Shown one piece after another: positions 32,620 to 43,568 of a DNA stretch of 64,000 nt. How positions within the stretch are numbered: position 1 is the first letter of the stretch; the number at the start of each line of letters is the position of its first letter. The position numbers and the translations under genes were made by a program. The DNA comes from Eukaryota sp. TZLM1-RC (Eukaryota; Metamonada: BaSk clade). The notes under the pieces are model-generated. The model made no database searches. It had not been told where the DNA came from and was given only the letters and a program-made list of their open reading frames with translations. The DNA lies in contig JAUPSS010000007.1 of assembly GCA_040285825.1 (NCBI GenBank), forward strand, positions 143,156 through 207,155, written 5' to 3'.

Positions 32620-33966
32620 ATTTTGAGTTCATCAAGTGGTGTAAGGAGATCCGTAAGGACCTCTTTTGTTTTGTTTGGCCATTGATCCAATTTGATTGCA
32701 AATTCAAGAGATGTTTCCTTCGCTAATTATGATTGCATATATGGATGATGTTGTGCTTATTGGTGATTTAAATATTGTGAAACAAGCAGCTGTATGTTTT
32801 AAAGAATTTTTTACCAAAATTGGTCTCCGACTTAATTTACTTTAATGTGTTTTGTTATCGAATTCTCCAGTTTCCACAATAGTTGATGGTATTGAAATTC
32901 AAGCCAAATTATATTTAATTGATGCTATTTGTCATTTGGGTCGTTTTTAGGAAATAATGATGAAATTACCAAAAAATGGTTTGAAAGGTTGAAGTCAATT
33001 TCTGACAAAATTGACCGAATGATGAATTTAGATATACAACAACACATCAAATTTAATATTATAAGACTGTGTTTTAGTTCCAACTTCAATTATATATATT
33101 TCGATCTACAAATCCTCTCGTCACTAGAACTTTGGCTCAGAAGTTTAATGAGTTACGTGCAAAAGTTCTGTCTCAATTACTGGGATGTAAAGTGTTCCAA
33201 ATTCCAGACCATGTTTATGTTAGTCCACATTATGGCGGTTTAGGGTGGACGAAGGCTTCTATTCTTACCTCGTGTACTTTTGATCGATGCAGAAATGCAA
33301 TCTTTGAGTTTTCCGAAAGATTTTCAGATTGGAAAGATATATTGATGACAACGCAAAGTTCCACTATTTTTGCATTAAATGAGGAATTTTCAAAAATTGA
33401 TGTAGAAAAATGGAGTCAATGCTTTCCACAATCATTCAATGGCAATATTCCAGAAAAAAATGTTTTAAATTTGAAGTACACTCTTGGAACACTACAGAAA
33501 GGATTGACTGGAATGTATGAAAATGATCTTTATAATAATAAATGCAGCTCGGCTGTTTCAAATCATCACAGAAGAAAACTTAATCCTGTGAGTGCTCTTG
33601 ATTGAAAAACAAAAGAAAAACATAGAAAATATGATAAAGATGTTGAAGAGGCTAATGCTGATAGAAATACACAGCTAGTTTTTATTACTTTCCCATTTTC
33701 GATAAATGGAAGATTATCAGATGGAGCAGAAAAAACAATGAGAATCAGGTTCAAGAAAAAACAATGAGAAGATTTGATATTTTTTGAGGGCGTGCACGAA
33801 TTCAATTTGCCATTATTAATAGATTATCTCAACTTTTTCAATCGAATAAGAGAAGCTTTTGCTAGACAGCAAGCAGATCAAGATTTTGTAGAGAAAACCT
33901 TGGTTCAATGATAGTCGTCCCATTAGTTATGAGTTAATGTAATTAAGTGTTCAAGTTCAATAAATA
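32620..33966 (+). pseudogene. Retroelement: RT palm, thumb and REL tail, with internal deletion
   Basis: The most complete RT in the window. Order: degraded QGDP-type motif (GDP, stop, GPLLFCLAIDPI, about 32645), catalytic box MIAYMDDVVLIGDL (about 32733), IGLRLNLL, thumb (SFLGNNDEITKKWFERLK; GGLGWTKASIL; EFSERFSDW), and KWSQCFPQSFNG. It then jumps to the REL C-terminus (VFITFPFSINGRLS, ARQQADQDF) and the conserved 3' tail. The zinc motif and the first half of REL are missing, so an internal deletion is likely. At least three frame changes. The intact YMDD shows that the ancestor was catalytically competent. Confidence 0.8.
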
Positions 33967-34043
33967 AAATCGGTTGAGGAAAAAATGGCATTCCCAAAAT
34001 TCACTTGACATTTAGGGGCTTCTTCAACCCTCAAAAGCCTCCA

Positions 34044-35756
34044 ATGCATTCAACAAGTTCCACATCAATTGGTAGCAAGCCTCTCTTACTTGAATACGTT
34101 CCCAAACTCCACTCTTTTCCTACTGGAGGTGTTCTCCTCATCACTTTCTCTGGTTCTGTCAACTTTCTCCCTCTCGATGATATTGACGACAGTTGCGAAG
34201 ACGTTCACCAAATCAGTAACTTCTCTGTTTGTTCCTTTGCCATTGAACACCAACCTCATCATAACATAGCCTCTATCCCATTATGTTCATTTCCTCCTAC
34301 CAAGATTGAGTTTTGTTCAAAGTACAAACTTTTACTTGTAGTAGGAATGTCCATTGATAATGTCCCAAGCATCACAGTCTACCATCTCACCATTTCGTCC
34401 TCTCCACCTCATGCCACATCATCACATCAAACCACTAAACCCAAACCATCACTTGTTTGTATCTTTTCTGATGCGCTTTTCGCTTATGCTGACGTGGCGT
34501 TGTGTCATCACCACCCTGGCATTGCTTACCTCCTCCACTCATCACCTTCCCTTCTTCACTACCTCAACCTGCAACCCTACATCACTAACCCTAACCCTAC
34601 CATACCCTCTCCTATAGGACCTTTAATAGTAGCTGGTCCTTGTACTGGTTCATTAGGCCATGTAGTGAGAATGACGAGGTTGACTTATGTACAAGATCAA
34701 AAATATCAATTTTTGACCTACAATGATGAGTGTTGGGGGGAGTTTCAGCTATGGTCAATTGATTGCCTTGATCAATCAAATCAGCAATCAAGGTCAAGTG
34801 ATTCAATTTCTTGGTCTTGTCATTCACTCTTTCTCTTCCTACCCCATGCATCATTCCCTCTCCCTGCCCAATCGAAGCCAGACTTACTCACCAAACCTGA
34901 ACCTACCAATGATGATACCTTGCACAGAACCTATATTAGCTCTGTCCACGGCTGTATCGACAATCATGACAGTCAATCAGATCAAATAGAAGGTCAATTT
35001 GCCATGTTGATTAGAAGGGAGTTTCCAAGAAGTAAGAACAACTGTTTCGGTGTTGCATTTGGTTCTATTGGTGATGTTTTTGAAGGAGTTTGCCCCGTTA
35101 CTTTTCACAGATTCACTAGTGATCAAGCTAATTATATTACGGATTTAAAACATGCCAAGTGGACTAGGCCTTTTTTGTTGGGAAGCAAGCCTTCATTCGG
35201 GTGTTTGTTGAGGAATGAGTTGGTTGAAATGTTTCCGTTTGGTCATTGTTTGGGAAGTTTTCTGCATTTTAGTTCCACAATAGACCAATTTACCCAAATA
35301 GGAAGGTATCGACGTGTTGCCGGTCATTCTGATGGTTCAATCAGTTTGATTATAGCAATACCTCCCTGTGCTTCTTTTGATTTAACTATATTTGAAGAAG
35401 TCGTCAGTAGAATGGATTTTGAAAGCGTCACCGCTGACACGGATACACGAAATTTTCGACGTTTGGCAGGGTACGAAATTTTAGAATTTTCAGATGGTTG
35501 GGCACGTTTCACTGAAAAGAGTAGAAAGAAAGATGTAATTAGTGGTGGAAATTCTTTTTCCAGAGGTAAATGTGAAGTCTTGAAAGGTTTGAATTTAGTA
35601 TTTTGCTTTGTCTGCAAGTCAATGTTGTTGATGCCGTTGGTCTGTGATAATTGTAAAGGTAAAACCTACTGTTCTAGGGAGTGTCAGGCTTTTGATTGGA
35701 AACGTCATCAAAAGGAATGTAAACGTGATTTGATTGGCAGTAAAGGAAAGAGTTGA
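34044..35756 (+). CDS. MYND zinc-finger protein
   Basis: 570 residues if translation starts at ATG 34044, the first ATG of the open frame. The C-terminal 45 residues form a MYND finger: CFVC, then CDNC, YCSRECQ, and HQKEC in canonical order. MYND fingers bind proline-rich partner peptides. The N-terminal 500 residues are beta-rich with repeated hydrophobic strands, suggesting a propeller, but carry no motif I recognise and no SET domain. The gene ends TGAATAAA, so the poly(A) signal overlaps the stop. The C-rich N-terminal codon usage differs from the AT-rich C-terminal half, as also seen in the kinase and API5-like genes. Confidence 0.85.
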   Translation: MHSTSSTSIGSKPLLLEYVPKLHSFPTGGVLLITFSGSVNFLPLDDIDDSCEDVHQISNFSVCSFAIEHQPHHNIASIPLCSFPPTKIEFCSKYKLLLVVGMSIDNVPSITVYHLTISSSPPHATSSHQTTKPKPSLVCIFSDALFAYADVALCHHHPGIAYLLHSSPSLLHYLNLQPYITNPNPTIPSPIGPLIVAGPCTGSLGHVVRMTRLTYVQDQKYQFLTYNDECWGEFQLWSIDCLDQSNQQSRSSDSISWSCHSLFLFLPHASFPLPAQSKPDLLTKPEPTNDDTLHRTYISSVHGCIDNHDSQSDQIEGQFAMLIRREFPRSKNNCFGVAFGSIGDVFEGVCPVTFHRFTSDQANYITDLKHAKWTRPFLLGSKPSFGCLLRNELVEMFPFGHCLGSFLHFSSTIDQFTQIGRYRRVAGHSDGSISLIIAIPPCASFDLTIFEEVVSRMDFESVTADTDTRNFRRLAGYEILEFSDGWARFTEKSRKKDVISGGNSFSRGKCEVLKGLNLVFCFVCKSMLLMPLVCDNCKGKTYCSRECQAFDWKRHQKECKRDLIGSKGKS

Positions 35757-35761
35757 ATAAA
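35756..35761 (+). promoter_or_regulatory. Poly(A) signal AATAAA overlapping the MYND gene stop codon
   Basis: The final A of TGA is the first A of AATAAA. Confidence 0.45.
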
Positions 35762-36690
35762 ATTCAATTAAGATTTTTGTTATTTATTTACAACAAAGAT
35801 TTCACAGAAAATAATTTTTGAAATTTCATAAAGTGCTTGTTTTTAATATCATACTTGACCTCTCTTCCAACAAAATATATAATTAATTTGCTTAGCTCTT
35901 GATTAAGCTTACTATTAATATTACTGAGACCAACTACACAGTCTTTTGACTTGATATTTGATTTATTATATCATCAATGTACTATGATTATGTCACTCTG
36001 AACCATGTCACGAGTTGCTTCTTAATCAGAAGACTGAAAATAGGTATTGATTCTTGGTTGAAAATATAATACAAAGTTCAATGGATTAAGTCAAAATTCT
36101 TGTTGTATTTCCTTTATTTTCAGAACAACAAACAAAAAACCATTGAAATTGTGCAAAACGTTGATTTACTATTCAATTTCATCGATTTTATCCAATTCAT
36201 TGCAGATATTACGTTTATTATGTATAAATACAGAAGAACTTGCTTTTGTTATTATTTATAAATTTCATACCCAGAAAGCAACAACTCCGCGATTATTAAA
36301 AGAACAGACTGAATACTGATGTTTTTCCAGTATTTTATGTTTAAACCAGAATATTGCAATCTTGTCAATGCTGTGCAAAATGACTGATTGAATATACCGA
36401 AGCGTCAATTGAGAAATTCAATTAACCAGAAACAACAAAAACATCATTCATCTTTCATATTCATCCTTCCTTTCATAAACTGTAATACCCATAATAATCA
36501 ATAAACTCAGTAAACAGGTCAGCAAAGCTCGTATAATTAAAATTATTTAAAATAAAACTAAAATTAAAACAAACACAAAAATTGGATGCGAAATATTATA
36601 GCAACTGATTTGGATGACAAGTTGTTTATTTCGAAACACCGTTTTATCTCAATAAACATAACCATAACTAGTGAAGTTTATGCTAGCTAT
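35762..36690. other. Intergenic, nothing recognised
   Basis: Very AT-rich with no coding frame of note on either strand. Confidence 0.5.
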
Positions 36691-36699
36691 CCTTGTTCA

Positions 36700-37490
36700 T
36701 TTGCATTTACTCAATGAGGTCAAGTGGTTGGGTGCAGAGTTTTTATCAAATCAATTTATCAATCGACTCAAAAGTCCAAGAATATTGTTTTAATTTCCAC
36801 GTGGGAGGAGTTTTTGCGACAAATGGTAAAAATAATGATCCTTTTCTTTTTCAGATGATACGATTATCTTATTTTGAAAATTCCAGTAATCTACAATCTT
36901 ACATCATAAGCAATTCGTCAAAGGCTATCCACTTTTGTTTTCCTTGACACTTCATGTCTTTTTGTTATCGATATTGATGGTGTTGTTGAAAGTTTCGCAT
37001 GGATGGTGTTGGCTTATGCAATAAAAATCCCACCAAGGTAATATTTTTTTCTTTAGAATTTTTGATCAATTTGCTTGAATGTAATCCGTTGTGTATAATA
37101 GTGGTGGGGTTATTGCTTGGTGTCTTTCGAGTAGAATAACTGATTTTTACGAAGATGTTCAAGAACCAATTTGTGTTGGAGCTTTCATTGATATAGAAGG
37201 TAATTCAGTAGGTCATGACTTCCTTTTTTCCTACTACATAAGTATTGTTTGTTCCTGGGAAAACCCTTTTTGGGCAAGATTTTACACCAAATTCGGTATT
37301 AGTCAAAGTCTAGCTCAATTTTTTCAAGAAGTGTTGAATGATCATCCATATCAAAATTCAGCCGATTTTAATTCAAATCAAATCTTTGTGGTGAATAATT
37401 GCATTGGACTACTGAAACAAGCCCCCATAAAAATTAACTCTAAATTGACAAAGCTTGATGTTCACATGATGATGTGTCTTTAATGTGGGT
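36700..37490 (+). pseudogene. Broken paralogue of the RCC1/LRR gene
   Basis: Blocks match the 750-residue protein at 28960 in order: LFVIDIDGVVESF (LFVIDTNGVVWKF there), then VQEPICVGAFIDIEG and SVGHDFLFSY, then ARFYTKFGISQSLAQFFQEV, then LTKLDVHMM (IQKLDVYYDE there). Several frame changes occur, and the N-terminal repeats and the whole LRR region are missing. It is in the opposite orientation to its parent, 5.5 kb away. Confidence 0.75.
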
Positions 37491-37689
37491 TGATTATTGA
37501 CAAATATTGTCATTTTGCCTAATTATTGAGGTTGTTGGATGATCTACATGTGGTAGATGCTCAATAAACTGGGCACATTGATCAATAATTATGTGTCAGG
37601 AACTTGATTATTCACTTATCATGACAAAATTAGCCACTTCACTAGTGTTGCTTATTTTCCATCAATACATTTTTTTTAATTTTTTATAT

Positions 37690-38930
37690 TAAAAACCTAT
37701 AAAGCAACATCTAAAAAATCCATCTCTCCCAAAACAAAAACACTAGATGCAACTCTCTCCTAGTGAGATCCAAGAGAAAGAAAAGCATCAGAAACCAACT
37801 TCAACATATCCTTAGAAATAGAAAACACAATTCTATTTTGCCAAAACAATCTGTTGAAATTTTGTCAGTTCATTTTTTTACAATCAATTCAAAATCTGCC
37901 ACAAAATGTATAGCCGTTAGAGCAAGTGAACCAAGAAGAGAAAATACAAATGGATACAAATTGTATTTTGCATGCTGTTGGCAGGACAATTTGGACAATG
38001 GTTCATTGTATATTTTGATTTTAAAATTTTCTGCATTTGCAAGGGGATTATGAATTTCAGAATTAACAAGCCTTTCATTTGAGGCATTGCAAAGATCAAC
38101 AGACATTACATGCAATAAAATGAAGCTTCCATCTGATCCAGGTAATATTACATCACCTCTATTATTCTTATGAAAATCATCTTCAGTATCAAACAGATTT
38201 GACAACAAAGGTTCCAAAAAGGTTTCAATTCAGTGAGACTTAAACATGCAATAAAACTGGTCTCTTACAGCATCGTGAACCTTGCTTCTTAAAGTAATAA
38301 AATGTTTACAATTTAACAAATGAGTAATTGTAATTTTTCGAGAACATTTGCAAATAGAATTATGAGGTAAATTATCAGGCGAGATAAAGGAAGGAAATCT
38401 CATATTCAAAGTCAAGGCAGAATCAGTTAAGAGAGTGCCATAAACATGAGGAATTATTGTTACTGAGGCAGAAGATGTTCTATCACACATATCTTGTAAA
38501 AGATTTGCAAAGAGATAAAGATTTTGTAGAGGAAAACTTGGTTCAATGATAATCGTCCCATTAGGTATGAGTTAATTTAATTAAGTGTGCAAATTCAATA
38601 CTTTATATTTGCAAAAGCGAGATTCTTTTTCTTGGCCAAGCCAAGTCTAACATCAAAATCCAAGCTTTCAAAAATCGTTCACAATTTTTGTTGAAGCTTT
38701 TGACAGCAAAACTGCATATTAAAAAGAGATCGGTTGGGAATTTTTTGAATTGATTGGCGAAAACATTTGGTCCAAATGTGTGGTGGCAATCAATCAAGTT
38801 CACAAGATAACTCATTCAAATATGGACTGCAGCTGGGAACTAATGGATGAGAATCATCAGGAAATCTACGAGAAAATTCATAAATAAAATTTTGCCACCA
38901 CCCAAGAAAGCTGATTGACACAAAATTGAT
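37690..38930 (-). pseudogene. Retroelement: RT thumb end, zinc motif and REL domain (subfamily C)
   Basis: Reading from 38930 down: RT thumb end with the sequence corresponding to IWTKCF...QSIQ and LGLAKKK, then the zinc motif CKCSRKITITHLLNC (about 38340), HDAVRD, an E-containing helix, NRGDVILPG, HVMSVD, AENFKIKIYNEPLSKL and YNLYPFVFSLLG. These give the REL acidic and lysine positions in order. Closest relatives are at 45775 and 57454. It is interrupted by a separate 95-bp insertion at 38512-38606. Confidence 0.75.
38512..38606 (+). mobile_element. 95-bp retroelement tail inserted into another retroelement, with 9-bp target duplication
   Basis: The insert carries only the last REL codons (KDFVEENLVQ-like) and the conserved 3' UTR on the plus strand. 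It is flanked by ATTTGCAAA at 38503-38511 and again at 38607-38615. The uninterrupted relative at 58255-58275 has a single such site. This is the signature of a severely 5'-truncated target-primed insertion. Confidence 0.8.
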
Positions 38931-39430
38931 GATTTAGTAAATCCAATACCACCCAAATTTGTTGAAGAAAATAAGTGATTTTTCAACATTAATCAGCAAA
39001 AATTCTTTTCTCAATGAATTAAAAGAACGACAAAAGCTAATGCTATGGAGGGAGCACAAGATCTAAAATTGTGGGTTATTCAATACATAAAAAAAGTTGA
39101 TGATTTAAGATATTTTATTTCATCAACTGATTTGGTGGTATTTGATCTTGTTTTTAACAGAGTATTGGAACCAACTTTAACCCAATCTCTCGTCAGAGTG
39201 GAGTTACCAAACTTTGAGGAAATGATAGTCCACAGCGGTGTGTCTACCAATGTCATTGATCAATAATTTCCTTCTATGAAATTTTTATACAAAATCATTC
39301 TTTATTAAAATTTCTTTATTAAATATTCTTAATGAGTATATATATTGGTTAAGTAATTGAAAAAAAGGCACATCAAAGCAACTTTTTTTAGAATAATGTT
39401 TATTTATTTTTAAAACTGGAATAATTATTG
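38931..39430. other. Unassigned; contains a 73-codon plus-strand frame
   Basis: ATG 39045 to TAA 39266 encodes an unrecognised product (MEGAQDLKLWVIQYIKKVDD...). No neighbour suggests a function. Could be a decayed mobile-element piece. Confidence 0.25.
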
Positions 39431-39439
39431 AGACAAAAG

Positions 39440-39930
39440 AACCCATCTAAATTTCAATATCCTCCAAACAAGCGTCACTATAACTGAACCTACTCACAGC
39501 ATTACGTTCATATTCTACACCAATAGCTAAAAGTGACTTTGAAATCATTGTTGGAATAGATTTGAAAATGCAAAAAACAATTCTATTTAACCAGAAAGTG
39601 GAGTTCATTGTTTTACCAGACCTATTCAATAACACTTTTTTAAAATTTTCAAAAAAGTGCAAGCCTGAAGGCCCAATATTGCCAAAAAGAGAAATTGCAA
39701 ACGGCACAAACTGATATTTCACATGTTCCACTCTATCTAACTGTGCCAAAGGTTCTTCATATTTTTGTATCTTCTTTTTTCGGCGTTAGATAACGGCGAA
39801 TCAGCGGAATAGACTAAACGAGCAGCAGAATTTTTGCAAAAGTAAGTAACAATTACCATTGTTTTATCATTACGTGATCCTGCTTCCTTTAGTCTAGATT
39901 TTTGATGGTAATAAAGATTTGCATACACTG
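39440..39930 (-). pseudogene. Retroelement REL-domain fragment, subfamily D
   Basis: Encodes SRNDKTMVIVTYFCKNSA, then after a frame change near 39760 EPLAQLDRVEHVKYQFVPF, AISLFGNIG, STFWLNRIVFCIF and the end CLEDIEI. Closely related to the longer copy at 49887, which keeps the whole domain. Confidence 0.7.
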
Positions 39931-40063
39931 CTCAAAAAAGAATTTAAACTGAAAGTAATTAACATATTTATTGTTTGCAAATCTGTGATAAAATTCTTCA
40001 AGCTAGGCCCAACTAAAGACAACCATGACAACCACTACTGACACGTCACACTGACGAAGCACA

Positions 40064-41188
40064 CTAAATCTCCACATCCTTTAAAAACCGCTCTACTTCC
40101 TCTCTCTTCATCTTAATAACCACACCTCTTCCTCTTCCCACAACATCCTTCTCCTCAAGTATTCCATGTCGGAAATACTCGTTGAGCTTGTCCTGCAAAG
40201 AACTCGAATACTGTCTTAGTTCCTTTGACTTTCCCAGCTTTTCCCACGTGACAAATAGTTGTGGTGACGTGTCGTGACGTGGCATTTCGGAACTGAGAGA
40301 AAGTGACAAAACACTTCTAAATACCTTACGCGAATGAAAGTTTAAATGCTCATCAACATGGACCACGTTATCAAAACCAGCAAATGATGTGTCATGACGT
40401 GGCATTTCTTCTACTTTCCCTTCCATTCTCCGTTCTTCCTTCTCTTCCCGATGTATCGAAGGAGTGAACCTTATCCGTCGTGGATTCAGGAAGTATAGTT
40501 GAGAAGCATTGAGAGTACGTAGACCGGTGCGATCAGTGAGAGAGAAGACCAGGGAGAAGTTGCAGATGGAAACCAAGTATGAAAGGGGGGTGAGGAGAGA
40601 GCGAAAGCAGTCGTCATTGAGGTTGGTTATAGTTATTATGTAAGGTAATAATGGTTTGAAGTACTTTTTTGCTTTAAGAAAAAAATCTGAATTGAAATTG
40701 GAAACTTTTTTCAACGTTTTAGGTGCATTAGATTTGGACAATAATTTCGACAATAAATGATTGAATATATTGTTTTTTGAGTTCTTCACAATAATAGGGT
40801 CCATATAATCACAGGAAATACCTTTGCTTCTAATAAACGAGCAAAATGCTTTCAATTCCTTGTCAATAAAGATATTTGAGTCAATAAATAAAGAACATTT
40901 GCAATTGTTCAAAATACTGAGCCATTGATTAAACGTAGTTGAGTAGAACTTTGCTAGCCTTGGTAGGTTCTCTCTGTGCATGACCGGGGCAAATCGATCA
41001 CGTGTGTAAGTAGAATCTGTAGATGAAAGAGATGGGCTTGAGGAAGAAGATGATTCAAAGCCGATTCTGCCATACAGTTCTAGTTGTTGGGCTGGTGTTA
41101 GTTTGCCAATGTCTTCTGGTAAAAGAAGGCGGGGAATATGAGACTTTTGTTTTGCGAGAGAGACATTGCGGCTAAGATAAGGTCGCAT
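40064..41188 (-). CDS. ORC2: Origin recognition complex subunit 2-like protein
   Basis: 374 residues from ATG 41188. Resemblance to ORC2 is by segment order: FNQWLSILNNCKCSLFIDSN (position of the AAA-like core start), IITITNLNDDCFRS and FSLVFSLTDRTGLRTLNASQ (the ORC2 'HNID...ASIDHLNAPLLW' region), LNFHSRKVFRSVL, and a winged-helix end ELRQYSSSLQDKLNEYFRHG. ORC2 is an inactive AAA+ subunit of the six-part complex that marks replication origins. The Walker motifs are degenerate, as usual for ORC2. It is shorter than the fungal and animal proteins because the N-terminal extension is short. The octet EMPRHDTS occurs twice, encoded by repeated TGACGTGGCATTTC words. Confidence 0.6.
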   Translation of the reverse strand: MRPYLSRNVSLAKQKSHIPRLLLPEDIGKLTPAQQLELYGRIGFESSSSSSPSLSSTDSTYTRDRFAPVMHRENLPRLAKFYSTTFNQWLSILNNCKCSLFIDSNIFIDKELKAFCSFIRSKGISCDYMDPIIVKNSKNNIFNHLLSKLLSKSNAPKTLKKVSNFNSDFFLKAKKYFKPLLPYIITITNLNDDCFRSLLTPLSYLVSICNFSLVFSLTDRTGLRTLNASQLYFLNPRRIRFTPSIHREEKEERRMEGKVEEMPRHDTSFAGFDNVVHVDEHLNFHSRKVFRSVLSLSLSSEMPRHDTSPQLFVTWEKLGKSKELRQYSSSLQDKLNEYFRHGILEEKDVVGRGRGVVIKMKREEVERFLKDVEI

Positions 41189-42303
41189 GAAGGGAAAAAA
41201 GTTGGGGTGATGGGGTCCTGAAGAGGTTCACTCAAAGTTGAAAACTTTGTTTTTTATTTGATTAGACAAGAGTATCATCTTCCTTGCCATGTTATTTTGA
41301 GTGATAATCAAGAAACTTTTTACACCGATTGGAGCTGTATCGTCGTCTATTCAAATTAAATCATTACAACAGTTTTTGTTAATTAAAACCTTCATCCTCA
41401 ATCAATTGATTTAATACGAAAAATTATGCAAACCCAAAAATTATGCCAAAAATGCAAACATGAAAACTATAAAAAACTAAGGTTCAAAGCACGATTCAAC
41501 ATTAGTGATCATTAGTTGAATGAAGGAAGATCCTCACTATTTACTGGTTCATGAGCAAGACTTCACTGAAACTCTGTTCTTTTGGACAGTATTGAGTTAA
41601 AATAACGTGGTAAAGTCTTAAAGAGCAAGAAAACAATTCTGTTCCTCTAAATAAATTGATCAACAGAACGTCCTAATAATAAAAAATATAGATCATTCAG
41701 GAAAATCAGTCCATCTCTATACGAAGTACCAAAAGTATAAATTCTAATAACAATGCAATTAATTATACAAAAAACAATATTTCTGCCACGCTTTTTATTC
41801 AAACATACAAGTAAATCTTTAATCTTAGAGTGCTTATTCCTTGCGGTATTTCTGAGAGTTGATTCAATGCCGAGAGACGGTATAGTGAATTTATTAAAAC
41901 AGTGTTTGTGCATTCGTAATGCAATAACCAAAAACACTGTCAGGTTAGAATTTGAACTATAAAGCAACCGAAAACCTTTGAAAATATTGAAACACAATAT
42001 TGGTACTGTAGATTAGACCAAAACTGGGGTCATACGAACATATAGTTTAATCTTGAACAATTGATTTAATTCACAATAGTTTTACAGCATACCTGTGCAT
42101 GACGTCATGACAAAAGGTAAAAAGTTGTCATATACAGGTTTGTTTTGCAGAAGTATGACAAATGATTGACACGATCCTGTTGACCTAAAAATCGAGCTTT
42201 CAAACTATTAGGAAGTAAAAACACAAAAACAGGCGGTGTGATTGAACCTTTATCTATACTGAAAAAATTTAAATTAAGGCAAATAATTTGCCTTTCTCTC
42301 CCA
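41189..42303. other. Intergenic, no confident gene
   Basis: A 116-codon minus-strand frame (41647-41997) is basic and hydrophobic with no known domain and is probably spurious. The rest is AT-rich. Confidence 0.35.
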
Positions 42304-43568
42304 ATGTCCCGATCAGTTGATCCTGCACCCGTCTGTGAAGGTATATCACTTTCACCATACTGATTTCAGGCTGTAGAGAAGTCGACTCCTTCTTCTTCTG
42401 CAAGAATTGTGCCTTTTCCTTATGCAAAGACTGTACTAAATCAATTCATTCTCACAGGCTCTTCTCTCGTCATGACATCATTACTGTTGAAGAAGCGTCT
42501 CTCAACAAGCTTCAACACTGCAAGAAACATCCCAACTCAACAGTACCTGAACTAGGTTACTTTTGCGACGCCTGTGCTGAACCTGCTTGTATTGACTGTC
42601 TTCAAATTGGCTCACACAGTGACCATAGAAAATCCGTGGTCTCTATCAACGATCGTGCTGATGAATATGCCTCCTCTGCTGACAAAATGGTCGCTAAACT
42701 TGACGAAGCTCTGCTTTCTATCCCAGCTTCCAAAGTATTTGATTCAATCAAGGAGCAACAGACTAACCTCTTGAATCTCATCTATAACGAGTACCAGCGT
42801 CTGATAGAACAAGCCAAGGAAAGCAAGAAGCACAGAGTCCAACGCATCCAGGAGCGTCAGTTCTTATTATTTGATAAGGTTGATGTTTCTGAATTGGAAT
42901 CTCTTCTTAATCATGTTGAATCTGACTTTGCTAGCTTGAGGGAACAGTTTAAGAAGGCTATTACCAATATCGCTGAACTCTCTGATGAAAAAAATTCTTC
43001 AATGATCTCTGACAGAAAGGACTCTTCAATTAGCAAAAGTAATGCTTCTGGTCTTTTCTCAAACTCAACAGTGCTTTCATCTGATTGCCCTGACATTACC
43101 TCTCTTCGCTTTCCTACTTCTAAAACTCCAAGCTTGTTATTCAGAGCATCTAGAGATGGATTTGCTGCAAGTAGTTTTCATTCTAGATGTGATGGTCAGC
43201 CTAATGTTGTGGTATTGGTTAGAGCAACCAATGGAGCTGTCTTTGGAGGGTTTTCTTCTACTGCTTTTGATAGTGAGGGTGGAATTTATTATCATTCACC
43301 AGGAGCTTTTTTGTTTAGAGTCAAGAACAATAACTATCCTTCCCCTGAAAGGTTTGATTTGAATGGGAATTATGATCAGCGTGCTATTGTTCGTTCCTCA
43401 GGATGTGGACCTCGTTTTGGTGGTGGTAGTGACCTGTATCTCTGTGACAACTGCAACTCTAACAACTCTTCTTACAGTAATTGTGGCTCCACATACCATG
43501 GATCCTACCAACAACTAACCCAAGACAAACACTTCACTGTGACAGACTATGAAGTTTGGTCGATCTAA
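42304..43568 (+). CDS. B-box zinc finger, coiled coil and TLDc domain protein (one 29-nt intron)
   Basis: Exon 1 is 42304-42340 and exon 2 is 42370-43568, giving 411 residues. Splicing is required: the ATG frame hits TGA inside the intron, while joining restores a perfect first B-box (C11, C14, C23, C26, C31, C34, H39, H41). A second B-box follows (C63, H66, C78, C81, C86, C89, H95, H98). Helical coiled-coil sequence spans about 115-235. Residues 253-411 are a TLDc domain, with VVVLVRATNGAVFGGF, FLFRVKN, FGGGSDLYLCDN and the family ending DYEVWSI. TLDc proteins in other eukaryotes act in oxidative-stress resistance and V-ATPase regulation; the TRIM-like N-terminus suggests oligomerisation. 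There is no RING, so ligase activity is not expected. Confidence 0.85.
42341..42369 (+). other. 29-nt spliceosomal intron
   Basis: Runs GTATATCACT...ACTGATTTCAG. It has a GT donor, an AG acceptor, and ACTGAT nine bases before the 3' end as a plausible branch site. Removal joins codon 13 (G|GC) and completes the first B-box. Confidence 0.8.

Noticed and set aside
28443-35756. Alternative nuclear code with TGA read as Trp for the host
   Set aside because: Several intact host genes end in TGA with a poly(A) signal or non-coding DNA directly after it (secreted protein, MYND protein, API5-like, 54971 gene), and Trp is encoded by TGG throughout.
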